Translations under genes and position numbers: made by a program
In this document: positions 1 through 13,900 of the stretch, piece by piece
Layout: each line of letters starts with the position of its first letter
How positions within the stretch are numbered: the first letter of the stretch is position 1
Notes under the pieces: model-generated
Databases searched by the model: none
What the model was told of the DNA's origin: nothing
What the model saw: the letters and a program-made list of their open reading frames with translations, nothing else
Source of the DNA: Paralichthys olivaceus
Lineage: Eukaryota > Chordata > Actinopteri > Pleuronectiformes > Paralichthyidae
Direction of reading: 5' to 3'
Assembly (NCBI RefSeq): GCF_024713975.1
Contig: NC_091098.1
Location: 10,140,816-10,204,815, forward strand
DNA: 64,000 nt

Positions 1-2751
1 TGATGTGCCAGAGCTGTTTGAAGTCTCTCCTCAAGTGATTTTTATGCTGTTCAGAGCAGATCATTGATCCTGTGTGTTTTTAACCCAACGTGTTGATTGT
101 CTCTTGGATGAAGGTCATGTGTGTTTGGACCCAGAACCTTAGAAAGCATTATTTGATTAAATAGCAGGTAGATTTTGCAGACATCATCTGAGAATGACAC
201 AGTGAATATTTTACCACTCAGTCTTTCCTTTCCAGATTTGATATACACCCATTTCAATCAGCCCTAAACCCTCAGGTTAACACATTCAGAAATGTCATGC
301 TATTTGTTATTACTGCAGTGGTATCAATCACAGCGTTGAAGGGTACAAGCTGTTTAAAGACATTTTATTACAATCCATCCCAACTTTCTTTTTTCACAGC
401 TTTTATTTTCAAGGCTGTCTAAGCAGGGACGGGACGCCCGGCATCTCAGTCTGCATTGTTAAGGCAGCAGAAAGAGGATGAGCGGCTCAGCTAACCCACA
501 TGAGGTTAAAAATCAGATTTTCTGCTCTCTTGTAAATGTAACCAGTGACTCATTGCAGACTGCTTTCAAAGCTGCCTCGCATTCCAAACTGTTTCTGGGC
601 AAATGACCAATACTATCAAAGAAAAAAGCTTTGATTCCCATGACATATTTATTGATCATAATACTGCCTTCTGATATGTGCTGCGAGAAAAGGGAGCCCT
701 ACCCTGAATATCAATGAAGCCCCACTGACAGGCAGATAGAGTGGGAATATCATCAAGGGCCTATTCATATTTCATGTTTTCTATTGCAGCCTATTCTCCT
801 CTGTTCTCTTCAATTCTGACTCGCACTATTCATTTTCTGCATTTTTTTCCCCCTCTCTCGCCTATTTCAATCTTTCTTCAATCTCACCCTCTCTTACTCA
901 CTAATGTTTTGTGTATAATCATGTAGCGTAGCACAGTCAGGCAGCAGAGGCCAAGTTAGAGGAAACATAAATACCAAATTCAACCTGTTCTTATTTAAGA
1001 GGATCAAACACATAGGGAAAAGATCAAAAGACACCATTTTCTTTATTTTTTCTCCTTTGTCACTGTGGTTTCCACTAATGACCATTTGTAACAGTAGATG
1101 TACATGTGTTTATGCATGTGTAATCAGTGGAGTTAAGTGAAGTCTGCTTTGTAATCTATTTGATGGAAAGGCCAGATGATGAATGTCTTTGTTTATTCTG
1201 AAAAACCTGACAAACCAATTGAAAAACGAATCCTCCAGTTAAGTTTTACATGTGGAGTCTCTACACAAAATAAACATCAGAAGTACGTCAGCTTATGATA
1301 CTGTAACAAGTTAAAACACAATAATAGAGAACCTAACTTACAAAAACTTGAATGACCGAATTGTCTTACCTCTCCCATGTACTAACTGTGTACAATTTTG
1401 TGTAACTGTAACAATAATAATAACTGCACATTGAATAATATATTTATATATATTCTTTGCTCACAACCTCGGATACCCCAATTATTATCAAGTATGATTA
1501 AAGTAAGTGTTCTTTGATTACTTTACTTATATTGCCTGCATTTTATCATAATCATCACTTGGGAGATTCCTTGAAGAAAATAAATCTATATAGCATATTG
1601 TACATCTTTTTTTCCAGCTCTGATAAGATGTGGGTACTTTTCTTTGCAGATCCTGAGAAATTAAGATTCTCATCATTTCCAGATCGACTGCTACATGTTT
1701 GATTGCAGCTGTAAAAGCTTGGTTATGCTTCACTGCTGCCTGATGCGTCGTTTTCACATCCATATTCAAAGTACAAAGCAGACATCTGCACGTTATGGCC
1801 CTTTTTACAACAGCTGCTAATGCGTGGGCTAACTAATAGGTTTCAGTCAAAGTCAAACAAAAAACTGGAGAAAATAGAGAAAATATTAAAGTCATATCGT
1901 AGTATGTATAGTTCTGTTGTCTGCTGTGCATATTTGATACGTCTGAGAACTCAGCTCAATGTGGCAGTCTGCAAGGTTTTCTCCAGTGGCATGACAAATA
2001 GAAATATGTGTCAGTCCCCCACTCTGGTCCAGACTGAACTATTTAGACACTTAGATGATCAATTGCTGTGATGTTTGGTACTGTGACGTTTGCGCTACAT
2101 TTTGTACAGATGTTCTTGGATCCTTGATGACAAGTACTCCAAATTAATCAACTAAATACATCACTCTGCCCTCTACAGCCATGCTTATAATTCCCCTGTC
2201 AGCAGAATAACATTATTTGTCTGAGGTCTCCAAATCTGTTGCAAATCATTATTAAAAAATAAAGTTTGATTGTGTGGAAATGCATATGTTTTGGTCCAAG
2301 CACAAAAACAGAGGAGCATAGTTTGGGATAAAGTTATTCCCACGACATGTTCAAGGGCTTTGCCAAGTCAATGTAAACATAGGCATCTTTATTTTAGGGG
2401 ATTTGCTGACACGATGGATGTTGTCTTTCTACTTGTGAGATCAGTCTGTCCCACATGATTTATGGTGAGCCATTAATTTTTCATCTAGAACCATCAGCTG
2501 CTAAACATTTTAATTTGTCCAATACTCAGTTTTATGACCAAATGCCTTCAAAACTAATGACATTCCAATGAGCCTCAGCTGTTCTCTGTTTTAAAGACAA
2601 ATGTCAGCATGCTAACATGCACAGATACTGTTTACTGTAATATTTGTGAGTATATTAACATTCTGATGTCAGCATTAAGCTCAGAGCTTTGTATAGCCTC
2701 ACATAGACATCTACTATGCTAGTAGATGCATGATTGTAGACTTTTAGTGTC

Positions 2752-2875
2752 TCAATCATAGACTGTATATAAAGATTAACAGCTCCCCAAAGGATCATCT
2801 GGATTGCCCCCCACAGACTTGCTGCAGTATAGGTCATAAGCCCCACCTCCTCCTTGTTAGTGGATAGGACATGGA
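2752..2875. repeat. Fragment of a tagactgtatata-type dispersed repeat
   Basis: The segment opens with atcatagactgtatataaag, the terminal motif that also starts the repeat at 5165. The reverse complement of the same motif occurs near 58490 as a short isolated end. The interior is degraded. I read it as a truncated copy of an old nonautonomous element; the family name is unknown to me. Confidence 0.4.
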
Positions 2876-5164
2876 CCAAACTGAAAAGTCAAAGTACACA
2901 TTACGTAAAATGTTTATCAAAGATGATCAAAATTTTTGCTTACAAGACTTTATTGTTGGGATTTTTCTGCACTACTCTCTCCAAAATTCCCCTTAAAATT
3001 CTTCCTTGGATTTTATTTGTCTCTGGGGTTTTTCTTTTCTCTATTCATGTTTGCTCTCGCTGCTCATGCTAACTTCCCAGTTATTCATTATTCCATAACT
3101 GTCTGTTATCAATTGAGATAGAGCCAGGCAAAGGACTCTCCAACAAGTCCATTATTCCTTCAAAGAGGTGATCAAGATGTGAAGTAATGGAGAACAGTAT
3201 GTTTGCAGCCTTTGATGTATGATTGAACTGTGTTGTTTTGCACATGAATATTTCTGCTTGTTGCAGCAACTGAAATACTGCAGGGCATCTCCAAAATACA
3301 GTTTGTCCACCAATTCAGAATTTGTCAGAACTCATTGTTTAGTTACTTTAAGACATGCACTGACATTAGATATTTACCTGGGATGTTCCAAGAGGGGCTG
3401 TATGTGAGAACGCGAATGTTTGCATCAATTGCTGCTGACATCTTCCAGAACTTTTCTTGCCAACCACCTAATATAATGTTACCGATAGTGTCTGAAAGAG
3501 CCCATGTGAAAATACAGCAGGAAAATGTTGATGACATTTGAAAATGCAACAGACGCAAAACAGAAAAAAACCAAAAGAATACAAATATGTTATAATGACA
3601 AACAGGAGCCATACAAATAGAAGACGATGACAAAGATGTCAACTTAGAAAGACAACACAATTGAAGAGCTTTTGGTCATGAGTGCTGATGCAAGTGTGGA
3701 TGTGATTTTCGCAGCATAGTTTAAAGGTCATTTGCCTCCTGCATGATCTACTCAGACATCACCCCCTCGTCTGAATGACAGACCTTGACAATCTCCTGCT
3801 GCATTCTTCATACGTGAAAGGCAAATTCTTGAAAATCTCGAGACATCATTTTCCGGACATTTTCCAGGCTTTGTGTCTGAGATCGACTTGTTTAATTTAT
3901 GGATAGCAAATGTATTTGAGCTTTTAACACAACATCAGTGCTGTCACTCTGGGTTGTTAAAGTTACAGCTGTGCATAAAGGACAGCATTGTGTCCTCAGC
4001 AGGACCTAAATACACACAAACCTGTGGGAGTGTTTGAGTGATAAAATAAGATCTTAGTGGTGCCATCATTTGACATTTAGAGTTGAGTAGACGTCACCAA
4101 CATGAGGAAAATCTCATCTCATCCTGTCTGCACACACCTGCTTCCCCCTGGTTAAGCTCCCCTGTCTTTATCCAAGGTTTGCTCAGCTGTATTTTCTCTT
4201 TCTCTATCCCCCACGTTGTGTTTGTCCCTCCATACCTCACAGCTTCTGTACTTTCTGTAGAGCGATGTGTCATTGGGCCTGATTGTAAACATCATGTGTC
4301 AGCTGCTTTATTGTGCTATTAGGATTGTTATTAGATGATGTTAGCCTGGTTTTCTTAGTTTTACTATGTTCTTGGGGTCTAAATTGTGTTTTAAATGCTT
4401 TTCAGCCCTGACATGAAATACATTCTGAATAAACCTGAATATTTCTCTATATTTGTCTTTGATAAACTGTAATTTCAATATAAAATATTGACGGAACAAA
4501 CCCAGATGAAGTGATCATTAACTTCATCTCATTATCCCACTTAAAATCACCCCACTCCTCACGCATGTTGATCAATGCATACCACTTATAGTGATTCTGT
4601 TTGCAGTAACAATAATTTTCGAATAAAGTATCTCATTAGCAATTTTCAGACCGACTAACTAACTAACTCAAGAGTTTATAGCGTTTTCTGTTTATACAGA
4701 CTTGAGAGTCAAGAGTTGTTTCGGCCCAAATCACTACTTTGACAGTGTATCTTAACTGTTTAAATGTTTCAAATTAAATTGTTTTTTTTCTTAAAATTTT
4801 CAGTTGGAACGGTTTCAGTATTGTTCAGTTTCGTCTCTAAACCTGCCTTTGCACTTTTGCTGTATTTCTCTTGAGGACACGTGAAAAAACATTTCTCATT
4901 TCTGAGTGTCTACAGTCTGTTGGTATTATCCACTGAATGTCTGGGATTTTACTGCCTCATTGTTCCTCTCTACCTGAAGGTGTGCTAGAGACAATAGTTG
5001 ACTTCTGTGGCACATAGAGACCTATCCCATTACTAAGACCTTGTTGTTGTAGACTTGTTCACTTCCTTGCAAATAAAGTGCTGATCGACTGTGGCATTCT
5101 TTTAAAGCTTTCTTTATATTAACAATCACATGACTATATGAAAGAGTTTGCTCACAGCAATTAA

Positions 5165-5640
5165 TCATAGACTGTATTTATAGATGGGTGACATCTCTCA
5201 TCTTCCTCTCACTATCCAGACGTCAAGCCATCTTGTGTCTTGGAGTCTGTGCAGTAGCGATTTGGGGATGGAGCCATGGTTTTGAGGTCTAGTCGATACA
5301 CACACCCGTCCAATCGTGAGTCAGTCTCAGCTGTCAATCATGAGGTTTCACCACATGATGGTTTTTTTATAGCATCAATAACTAACTCACTTGGTAAATG
5401 ATTACTTGGACAAACATCAATGTGATAACAACTCCCTAAAATGACAGAAAACATCTTTTAAAAATGTATATAATGGTTACTTTGACTTCACAGTACAGTC
5501 CATGTCCCAGTCACTCACATGGAGGAGGCAAGGTTTTTGACCTATTCTGCAGCCAGCCACCAGGTTGCGATCCTGATGCTGTGGCTTCACTATTGGGCAA
5601 CTGTCATGTATTCAATCTTTAAATGAAGTCTGTATGTGCT
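5165..5640 (+). repeat. Dispersed repeat, long copy
   Basis: It begins with a tagactgtat terminus. Its interior shares several blocks, in the same order, with 19324-19535 in xpc intron 8: 'gcagtagcgat' followed by a ggggatgg block, a 'gtcgata' block, a 'ccaatc.tgag' block and 'cagctgtcaatca'. The right half (about 5490-5640) has no counterpart in the second copy. No coding capacity is visible, so it is probably a nonautonomous element. Confidence 0.5.
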
Positions 5641-7383
5641 GAACCCAGAGAGAATTACAGAGCATGTTTCAGCATCTTTTAGTTTTAAATCCTGCAGCTT
5701 TTCTTTTTTGGTTCATTGCCCTGCACCACACAGAAGGTAGACAAGGTCAGTAGACAAGTTTCATAATAATTTTGGAAGTGGTAGTTTGTGATGTTCTTGA
5801 TAGAATATAACACATTGCAATTAAACACTGCCACATACTACAGCTTTGTTAGAAACTTCATGAAAATAGTTTTAGTTGCAGGACTAATGTATCAGACAGT
5901 TTTAGCGAGGTGCACCGAGTTCACTGACAAGTAAAAGTGTGATGCAGCTACAGAGCCAGATATTTCCCTCGGGAGTTAGTGAAGACCACAAGCAGAGCTA
6001 GAAAAGATGGAATTTTGTACTTACCCTTGCCAGGCAGCCAGACACATGACTTCAGTTAAATGGTTTCTCTGTATCTGCTGGATGTGTAAACAGTTAACTA
6101 TATACAATGAGTTTGACGTATCAACTTAAGAAGGGATCAACAATGTCAGTGTTGTATTCACACTGCATCCAAGTGGCCACTAAAATCTGTAATTGCTAAA
6201 TCTATCAATCCAATTTTGTATAGCCCATATTCAACTATCACAATTTGTCTCATTGAGCGAAGTACATTCTCATTTTCAAATCAGGTTAGTCCACAATGTT
6301 CACAAAGTCAGAAAAGCCCATAGAGATATAGTATGTCAAAGAGTATCTCAGACATCTTGGGTCATTTTCATGGGTAAAAAGCATGGCTGGGGAAATGTTT
6401 GGAACATCCTATTAGCCGACTGTGATCCGATCTTGGATAAGCAGAAGAAAATGAAAGGTTGGATGGACCAGGCACAGAGAGTGTTTTGCTGTCTGCCACT
6501 GGTTACAAACAATATCACATCACATTTGATCTTTGCAAAAGAAATGATACATCTTTACTAGTATTTAGAGTTGGGTGAATATTACAATCAAACAAAATGT
6601 CACAAATATTACATGAAAGGTTCAGTGATATTACCCTGACTGTGAAATATTGTGCCAGGTAATAATATCCATGCCTTTGGCCATCTTATAGCCTACACAG
6701 GTGTTTTATTGGCCGATGTCCCAGCCGCCTGGTTTTGCAAGCAATTAGAAACAAACCGCCACGATTTTGCAAATTCAGCCATGTGTGCTGTGTCACCTCT
6801 TCATTACTCTCCTATCTTCTCTTTCACTCTATTTAACTCTACTTTATTGGACTTTATTAAAAAGCAGGCAGTTCAGAACAAACCCATCTGACTTTAATAG
6901 CCTCCAGAGAAGCAAATGATCCCGAACTGTGATTTTATACTTTAACTTTTATTGCAATCAGGAACGAGGGCTGGGGGAGAGAGATGGAGGTGTTATGACT
7001 TTTACACTCCCAAGCCTCTTCACTTTCTGTCCTTTGCTATTGCATCTCCTCTTTTTTCTCATCTCTCCATCCTTCTCTTCCACCAGCTCCAATCCTTTTT
7101 TTTAATCTCCTTCTCTTCCTCCCCATCCTTTCTTCCACTCTTGTGTCCTCTGTCACCTCCTCTCCCCACTCCTACATTTACTTCTTTACTGCCCTCTAAC
7201 GTCCATTCACCTTAACCCTGCATTCTTCCTTCCTCCCTTCTCCCACCTTCACCTTATCCCTTCTTTTCCCTCTTATATCCTTCCTCATCTCTCTCCTCTC
7301 ATCTCCTCTCACCCTTGATGCCCTCTCTCCTTCCTCTTACCCATTTTCTCATTCATCCTGCCCCCCCACTCTCCCTGAGGCAC

Positions 7384-7610
7384 CCACCTTCACCACCACC
7401 TCTCCCCCACCTTTCTCTCTCTCTCTCCTCCCTCCTCCGCCTCCTCCTCCTCCTCTGCCCGACATGACGTGGGTCCAGATCAAGGAACAGTGTTGCCTGG
7501 AGTAGCGGGGATTGAGGGCGACGCGTTGGAATGCAACTCCAGCCGAGCCCCTGAGAACAGAAGAAGGAGGAGGAGGAAAAGAAAGGAGGAGGAGGAGGAG
7601 GATTGAGGGA
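7384..7610. repeat. Polypyrimidine arm and polypurine arm around a GC-rich core
   Basis: About 7384-7456 is almost pure C/T ending in CTC/CCT triplets. About 7558-7608 is almost pure A/G made of GGA/GAG triplets. The roughly 100 bases between them are GC-rich with several CpGs. The two arms are complementary in kind, so the single strand could fold back on itself. No coding role is evident. Confidence 0.55.
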
Positions 7611-8079
7611 AGGTCGAGAGCAAGTATTTCCACTTTATCCCTTTAAAGTGTTTCTCTCAAATTCTCTCGTTCTTTTTCTCACCCCGTCTCTTTCTTCGTG
7701 TCTTGTCTTTGACATTTTGGGCTTCTTCCTTTTTATTTCCTCCCCTCTGTCTTTGAAAGTAGGGGGCCAAGAGCTGTTATTCTCCCTCTCTATCCCTCTT
7801 ATTGCTGTTCTATCTCTCCAAATCTCCTCTCTGACCTTTCACCCATCTCTCATACCTCATATTGCAATATTACAGCTTGATTTCACTGTTTTCTCTACCA
7901 CTTCAGTTTTGTCAGCCGGTGTTCAGGCTGTACACTCAGCCGTTTGTTTGTCTGACTGTTCGCAATGTAAATGCCAGTGAAAGAGACAGAGGGAGAGATG
8001 GAGAGAAAGAGAGAGAGAGGGCTAAATACATGGAGATGCAGATGGATACACACTCAAACACATTCACAAATTCCCCAGC

Positions 8080-8156
8080 CACACACCCACCCACACCCAC
8101 CCACACACACACACGCACACACACACGCACACACACACGCACACGCACACACATAC
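8080..8156 (+). repeat. (CA)n / CACGCA microsatellite
   Basis: A run of CA dinucleotides interrupted by regular CG steps (cacacacg units), with CCCA-type units at its left edge. It creates long spurious reading frames on both strands (His/Thr-rich and Val/Cys-rich), which should not be annotated as proteins. Confidence 0.9.
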
Positions 8157-8279
8157 TACTTTATCAGGAGAATGAAAGTGCTTTCTGGCGGTATTTGAAT
8201 GAGACAGAAAAGAACCCTATTCAGCCCCACTGCCCGGCTTTTATTAACACTGCGTGTCACTGAGGCGACATAAGCCTCC

Positions 8280-8590
8280 CCTCCCTCACACCCACTGTCT
8301 GTTTCAACACGCACACACACACACATTCGTACTTCTATCTTAGTGAGGACACTCACTGGCATGATGCATTCCCTATAGACCTACCTAACTTAAACTTAAC
8401 CATTAAAACTAAATGCTTAACCCTAACCTAAACCTAATACTGACCCTATAAAACCAAGTTTTAACCCAGGGTCAGAAAGTTAGGACTGGCTAAAATGTCC
8501 TCACTCTTTAAGGTCTGGGCTCAGAAAGGTCCTCACAGAGATATCTGTACAAGTACCCACACACGAACACACACAGGCAGAGGGAGGTCT
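8280..8590. repeat. Dispersed repeat nested between CA tracts, with telomere-like motifs
   Basis: Flanked on both sides by CA-rich sequence. It contains 'gtgaggac' blocks and a central run of degenerate ccctaac/cctaaac units resembling interstitial telomere repeats. A related block lies at 16215-16370 in xpc intron 2, again beside a dinucleotide tract, with the complementary gtttaggttaggttt-type run. Two copies in the same setting argue for a repeat family rather than a chance telomere-like run. Confidence 0.5.
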
Positions 8591-8739
8591 CCTGTTCAGG
8601 TATGATGATGCCCCCTCCCTCCCCCCTTACTCGCTCTTTTTCCCCGTTTCTCTCATCCCTCTTTTTTTCGCTCCTCCTCACTCAGGGGCTTTTGTTACCT
8701 TACTCTCCTCCTCCTCTGCTTTTCCACCACACCTCCCTC

Positions 8740-9350
8740 CCTCCCTCTCTCTCTCCGTCTGCCTCCGCCGCCGCTGAATGGAAATACGCACAGATGCGTG
8801 AAGGGGCGGTCAAACTCCACATATCCACCGGTGGCAGCGGCAGCACCACCGACCCCCGTCTCTTTAAGGACAAGAGGAGCGAGCAGGGGACACCAACTCT
8901 ACTCTGTCTTTTTTATTCTTTTGGACATTTGTTCAGGCTGCGTGCAGAAGCCAACACAGACTGGAGACCACCTGTTTGAAAGCGGGCTGTGGAGCCCCCG
9001 GCGGCAGGACGCACAGGACGCAGGGACTGGGCCGGTGCAGAGGCAGAGAAGGACCCGTGGTGTCCCGCCTAGGATGCGTGGATGATCGCTTCGTCTTCGT
9101 CATCTTCGTCATCTTCATCATCTTTTTTTTTTTCTTCGTTTTTTTTTTTAGCTGCTGTTGCTCGTCGCATCCAGAAATAGCAGCAGAGTCTTTGTGAGGA
9201 CGCGTCTGAATGTGTTTATTTGCGCTACTTGTCGACTTTCCCTTAAATTCTCTTGCTTTCCTGCGTCGCTGTCTCTGTCTGTCGTCTCCCCCTGTGGTGG
9301 GTTTCCAGCGCTGATGCCACTTAGTCTGCCCAAGTCTCACTAATTAGCGA
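8740..9350 (+). promoter_or_regulatory. GC-richer segment, candidate noncoding first exon or promoter
   Basis: This stretch is richer in G+C and CpG than its surroundings: a gccgccgctg block near 8770, several CpGs at 8800-8880, and a gcccccggcggcaggacgc block near 8993. It ends in a TTCGTCATC-type repeat and T runs. It is open in several frames for 60-130 codons, but no product resembles a known protein. It could be a 5' UTR exon of a + strand gene whose coding exons lie outside the window. I cannot name a gene or fix a splice donor. Confidence 0.25.
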
Positions 9351-10918
9351 CTTGATTGACAGCTCAGTAATTGGATTTATTTCATATCCGCTCCTTGAAG
9401 TTGTGAAGCCTCTTAAGGCGCGACAGGAGTGGTTTCTCAGGCTTTTATTTCTGCAGAAAACAATAATAACATGCCCACTTTAGATCTGCAAGGGATTTGT
9501 TTTGGAGGGGTTTATTCTATTCTATTTTAATGTAGGCACTTGGCAAAATTCGCAATCCTCCATCCTAATCCAAGCTACTTCTGAGGCCAAAGAAGGGGGG
9601 GGGGATTTCAGGCAGAAGAGAGGGATTTTTATTTTACATTTTACCTTTAAAGTGTACTGTGTCTTGTTTCAGGAATATTTGCTTCCACATGTGACACAAA
9701 ACGTGGGAGATGGTACATGTGGTTTATGACTACTGATTGAATGGCAAAGCTAAAATAAGAAATAACTGACGGATTTTTTTTTCTTGACTGGTTTGAAGAA
9801 AGGTTCATGAAACTTGTTGATGTGGATGTGTTTGCAGGAGGCCAGGTTCCTGCACGCCTATTGGTGGAAAAGTTGATTCTTCCCCTGTTAGAGAAAATTA
9901 TTTAAAGGGAGCAGGATTTAGCCTCCACCAAAAGAAGTGGATTTAATTGTGGACAAAAATCCTATATTTTAACAACCACCCAAAGTAAAGTCACCTTTAA
10001 ATTTTAATTTTAATTTATTGAAAAATACACTGGCAATTTACGCTGACTTCAAATGTTTAGAATAGTAATGAATACTATATAAAGAGAGTAATTGTTTATA
10101 GTAAATACAGTTAGACCCAATTTGTAAATCATACACATTTAACTGTTTGCATAACTGAGTCAGACAGCTGAATGAGTCTTTCTTTCTTTCTTGATATGTA
10201 TTTACAGTAAAGGAGATGGGGGTAGGGTCTAATGTTACATTAGGAAGGAAAAGTGTGAAAACATACAATAGTCACTTTCTATGACTATGGCGGTATCTGA
10301 AAGTTAACGGGTCAAGGGTCTTTAAGTTCTAAGGAAGAAATCGTGTACGTCACACAGCAGGGTAGGTCCGTCTGATCGTGACGAGCCAAGAGCTGCATGA
10401 CTGGAAATCCAGCTGCCTTGGAGACAACACTGTGGGGGTAAAGAGCCCAATGCTTGGTGGACGTCAATCCTATTGCCACACCTCAGTGCTGGGTGGCATC
10501 ACCAGTCACCAGGCTCTCAATCTGAGTCACACACTCACACTATCTGACTTATGGTCAATCAGATGATCACTTTTAAGCCCTGTATAATGCTGAATTCCCA
10601 GTAAATCCAGTATACAGGTCCCAGTATAGTCTTTTATGAGATCTCAGGGTGTCTGTGTCCCCCACCTGCTCTTATCCTGTTTTCCAGTTTTGCAGGCCTC
10701 AGGGGTTTTATTTGAATGTCTTTAATCTTAATCTGGGAGTGTGTGTGCGTGCGTGTGTGTGTCTACCCTAGCTCTTAAAATCCAGTCTTCCAAATGCCCA
10801 GTGCGCTGTATGGCTTTTTATTCCTATCTGACTCTACTGATGGTTCATATAGGGATGGAAGCCATGCACCGCGCTGGGAGCCCAACGCACTGGACCATGG
10901 ATTTAACCCTGTCACCCC

Positions 10919-10982
<64 letters not shown>

Positions 10983-13900
10983 TATGTATGGACACACTTT
11001 TAGGAGCACATACTTACAGAGGGCAATAAATGCATGCACACATCCAGGGGACTGTGAAGTGAAAGGCTCTCTGACAGAATATGGATACACGTGAACTGCA
11101 CACATAAACATGCATTAATGTATGCGTATGCATGCAATAGATATGCATGTGGGGCCTGCTTTACAAATGCACACACACACACTCTGAAGTAAAACACACA
11201 CATGTCTGCCACAGAATCTCAACGTGATCAATACGGATCGCAGCGGAGCAGAATGAAAAATTAGATTGAACTGGAATGAACCAAATTGATTCAGAGAGAA
11301 GAAGCAGAACTCGTTTCAGGGGGAATCACACAGGCCCATCGCAAAAATAACAAGATAAAGAATTCATTCAGTCATGGTCTTTTACTTCCTTAATTCTTTG
11401 TTCAGGCTGCCAGTGCGATGAAGAGGGCATCCCAGCATGCACTGGAGTCGTGGCTGGGAACACATTTATGTCAGAAGCCAGTTTAGTGTGAAATAGAAGA
11501 CCCCTTTTGTTAATGATACATTTTCACCTTCATAACAGAGTAAACACACATCAGGCCTCTCATTGTTTCAGATGAAATGTTTTGCACAATAACATTTGGA
11601 AAAAGAAGGATTTTTTTTTCCCGCTCTGAAAGACGAAGCATCACATTTGTTTCCTGGTGTGTGAGGATCTGTTACACATCATTATAAGTAAAACAGAACG
11701 GGAATAGAAAGAGACTTAAATCTGTCACGTCTGCTTGATGACCTGAAATCAGAAGTGCAATCGGTGATAACTCAAAACACTTGAAAAGTTTTCGGTTCCC
11801 TATTAATACAAGTTTTCTGAAATGTTATGTTTATTTTTACTAATTAGGCATTTTCTAATTATATATGTGCTAATTTATACATTTAAGAGATTCAGAGCAG
11901 AATTCTGAACAACGAATTAGGTATTAGAGCCAAATATTTTTAAACAGGGGATTTCTTTCAGTTTCTCCATAAATAAGGAAAATACTGTCTACAGCTATTA
12001 AAACAATTTAAATAGCTCTGTAAGAACCTGCATAACATTGATATACACCTGGAAAGTCTGATGTTTGATTGTTGGGTTATGAGGTACCCACACAAATGGC
12101 CTCAAAGTTCTACATCTTAATTGAAATCTACACATGCAAATAAACAACATTTAGTGAAACACCTCATTTTATGAACGCGAAATAGCCCAACACCTCAAAA
12201 GTGTCAATCCTAAAAGTAGCTCCTCTATTTGACGACATGTTTTCAGAATCTGTCCCTGTTGACCAGGTGATTGTGTCACAGAGTTGACCAGAGTTGACCA
12301 ATGGCCTCATGCTCCTGTGAACACTAAAAAAATCTATACATCAATAATAAATTACATTATCTATTGGTCTGATTGTTTCTTTATTTCCGATACTTTTTCA
12401 ACTCTAAGTTTACAAAAAGCATCATTCTTATGAGAGTGTGACTCTGACCTTTAATGCTTTTATTCTAAAGTTTTATATCAAGTTTGCATTAACACCTAAT
12501 ATACCACCATTTACATTCATACCATTCATGGTGTGAAAATAACGTGATTAGACCATTGTGCAATTATTTCTTCGGTTGATCAATATGATGCATGGAGCAG
12601 CCTGCAGTTTAGACTGATTTGAAATGTCACAGTGTAATTGTGGAGCATTTATTTAGTAGAAGTAGTAGTGGTGACTTTTTATCCAGTCATGAAAACATTC
12701 TTCATAATATGCACATAGTCAACAGATTATGAGGTGAATGAAAAGACATAGGCAGAAGCAAGATGTTTATACAGTATACGCCTGTCCTACATCTAATCTG
12801 ATCTAATGAATCCTCCAGATTTGAATGAACAAAGCAAAAACATACAACTATTCACGTTTGTAACCCTCAAAAAAATTGCTTCACAGACCTTTTTTTTAAA
12901 AACAAATATGGAGGTACACATACTTTTTTACCCCCTTTTTGTTTTTTGTTCCACAAAGTCACAAACATCTCTTAAATCATATTTACTGTCCTGAAATAAA
13001 AAAATACTTTGAACACAACTTGGGAGTGATTTTGATTTGACTCTTGATATTAATTGCATTATTTTACAATATAGCAAATTTCATCACATGGTATTTTACA
13101 AATAGTTAATGTGTGTGATTATTGTAACCTTTCTTATTTATTATACGTATGGCTCTTTTCTGTAGTAAAACAATTGAATTTAAAGTTGTTTTAAAAGTTG
13201 ACCCCCACAGTTCCAAACAGTATGATAGATAAGGAACTATTAGTGAACAGTAAATTATATAGAAAGTGTTTTAATGTGTTTCCAGATTTATACAGTAGTG
13301 CTACTGACTATGACATTTTTTTCTTTGATACATCTAATATCTTATTTCCATGTTAATTTATGATTATTCACAAGCCCTAGAAATTTTAACCCAAAACCAC
13401 TTCAGTTTTTACATTGCTTATTTAAAATTTCACCAGTAATGTCTGTTTGATTTCCAAAAACAATACAAATTTAGTTTTTGTATTATTAAGACAGTTTATC
13501 TACATCAAACCAAGCTTAGAGAATTTCGAGTTCCGTTTCAATAGTGCAGAGAAGTTCCTTCACATTTTTCCCAGAATTAAATATACTAGCATCATCTGCA
13601 AAAATAATACATTTCAACAACTCTGTAAATATACAAATATCATTAATATAAGGTACAGACTATTCACTGATAACTGTTTGTACACTGTAAACTTTCAACA
13701 TGTTGTTTGCTCTTGAAATGGCTGTCAGGACTGAGAATCAGATTAGATCACTACTGAATGAAATTCATCATGTAGACTCTGGTGCAGCGTTTTGCATTTA
13801 CAGAGGATGTAGAAGCTGGAGTTTTTCTGTGGTCGTCCAACCTGAGCTTCTCTTTAATGAAACCCAATGAATGTAGCTGTGAACGTGTCACTGAATAAAC

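Larger units (their letters stand above)
1..7380. other. Intergenic region without recognisable genes
   Basis: No stretch here translates into a protein family I recognise, and no run of open frames is joined by plausible splice sites. The open frames present are short and compositionally ordinary. From about 7.0 kb the + strand becomes strongly pyrimidine-rich. Two older dispersed repeats (near 2.75 and 5.2 kb) are listed separately. Distant enhancers cannot be excluded by reading alone. Confidence 0.6.

Noticed and set aside
7936..8362. Long overlapping open frames on both strands (His/Thr-rich and Val/Cys-rich)
   Set aside because: They are generated by the CA/CACG microsatellite, which lacks stop codons; no real protein is implied.
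8602..9343. Several 60-135-codon frames in the GC-rich block
   Set aside because: They overlap in several frames and on both strands, are low-complexity (Pro/Ser, Lys runs) and match no family; a noncoding exon or promoter is the better reading.
10741..11212. Open frames of 70-117 codons around the CA tract
   Set aside because: Same artefact: dinucleotide repeat read as THTHTH or VCVCVC.
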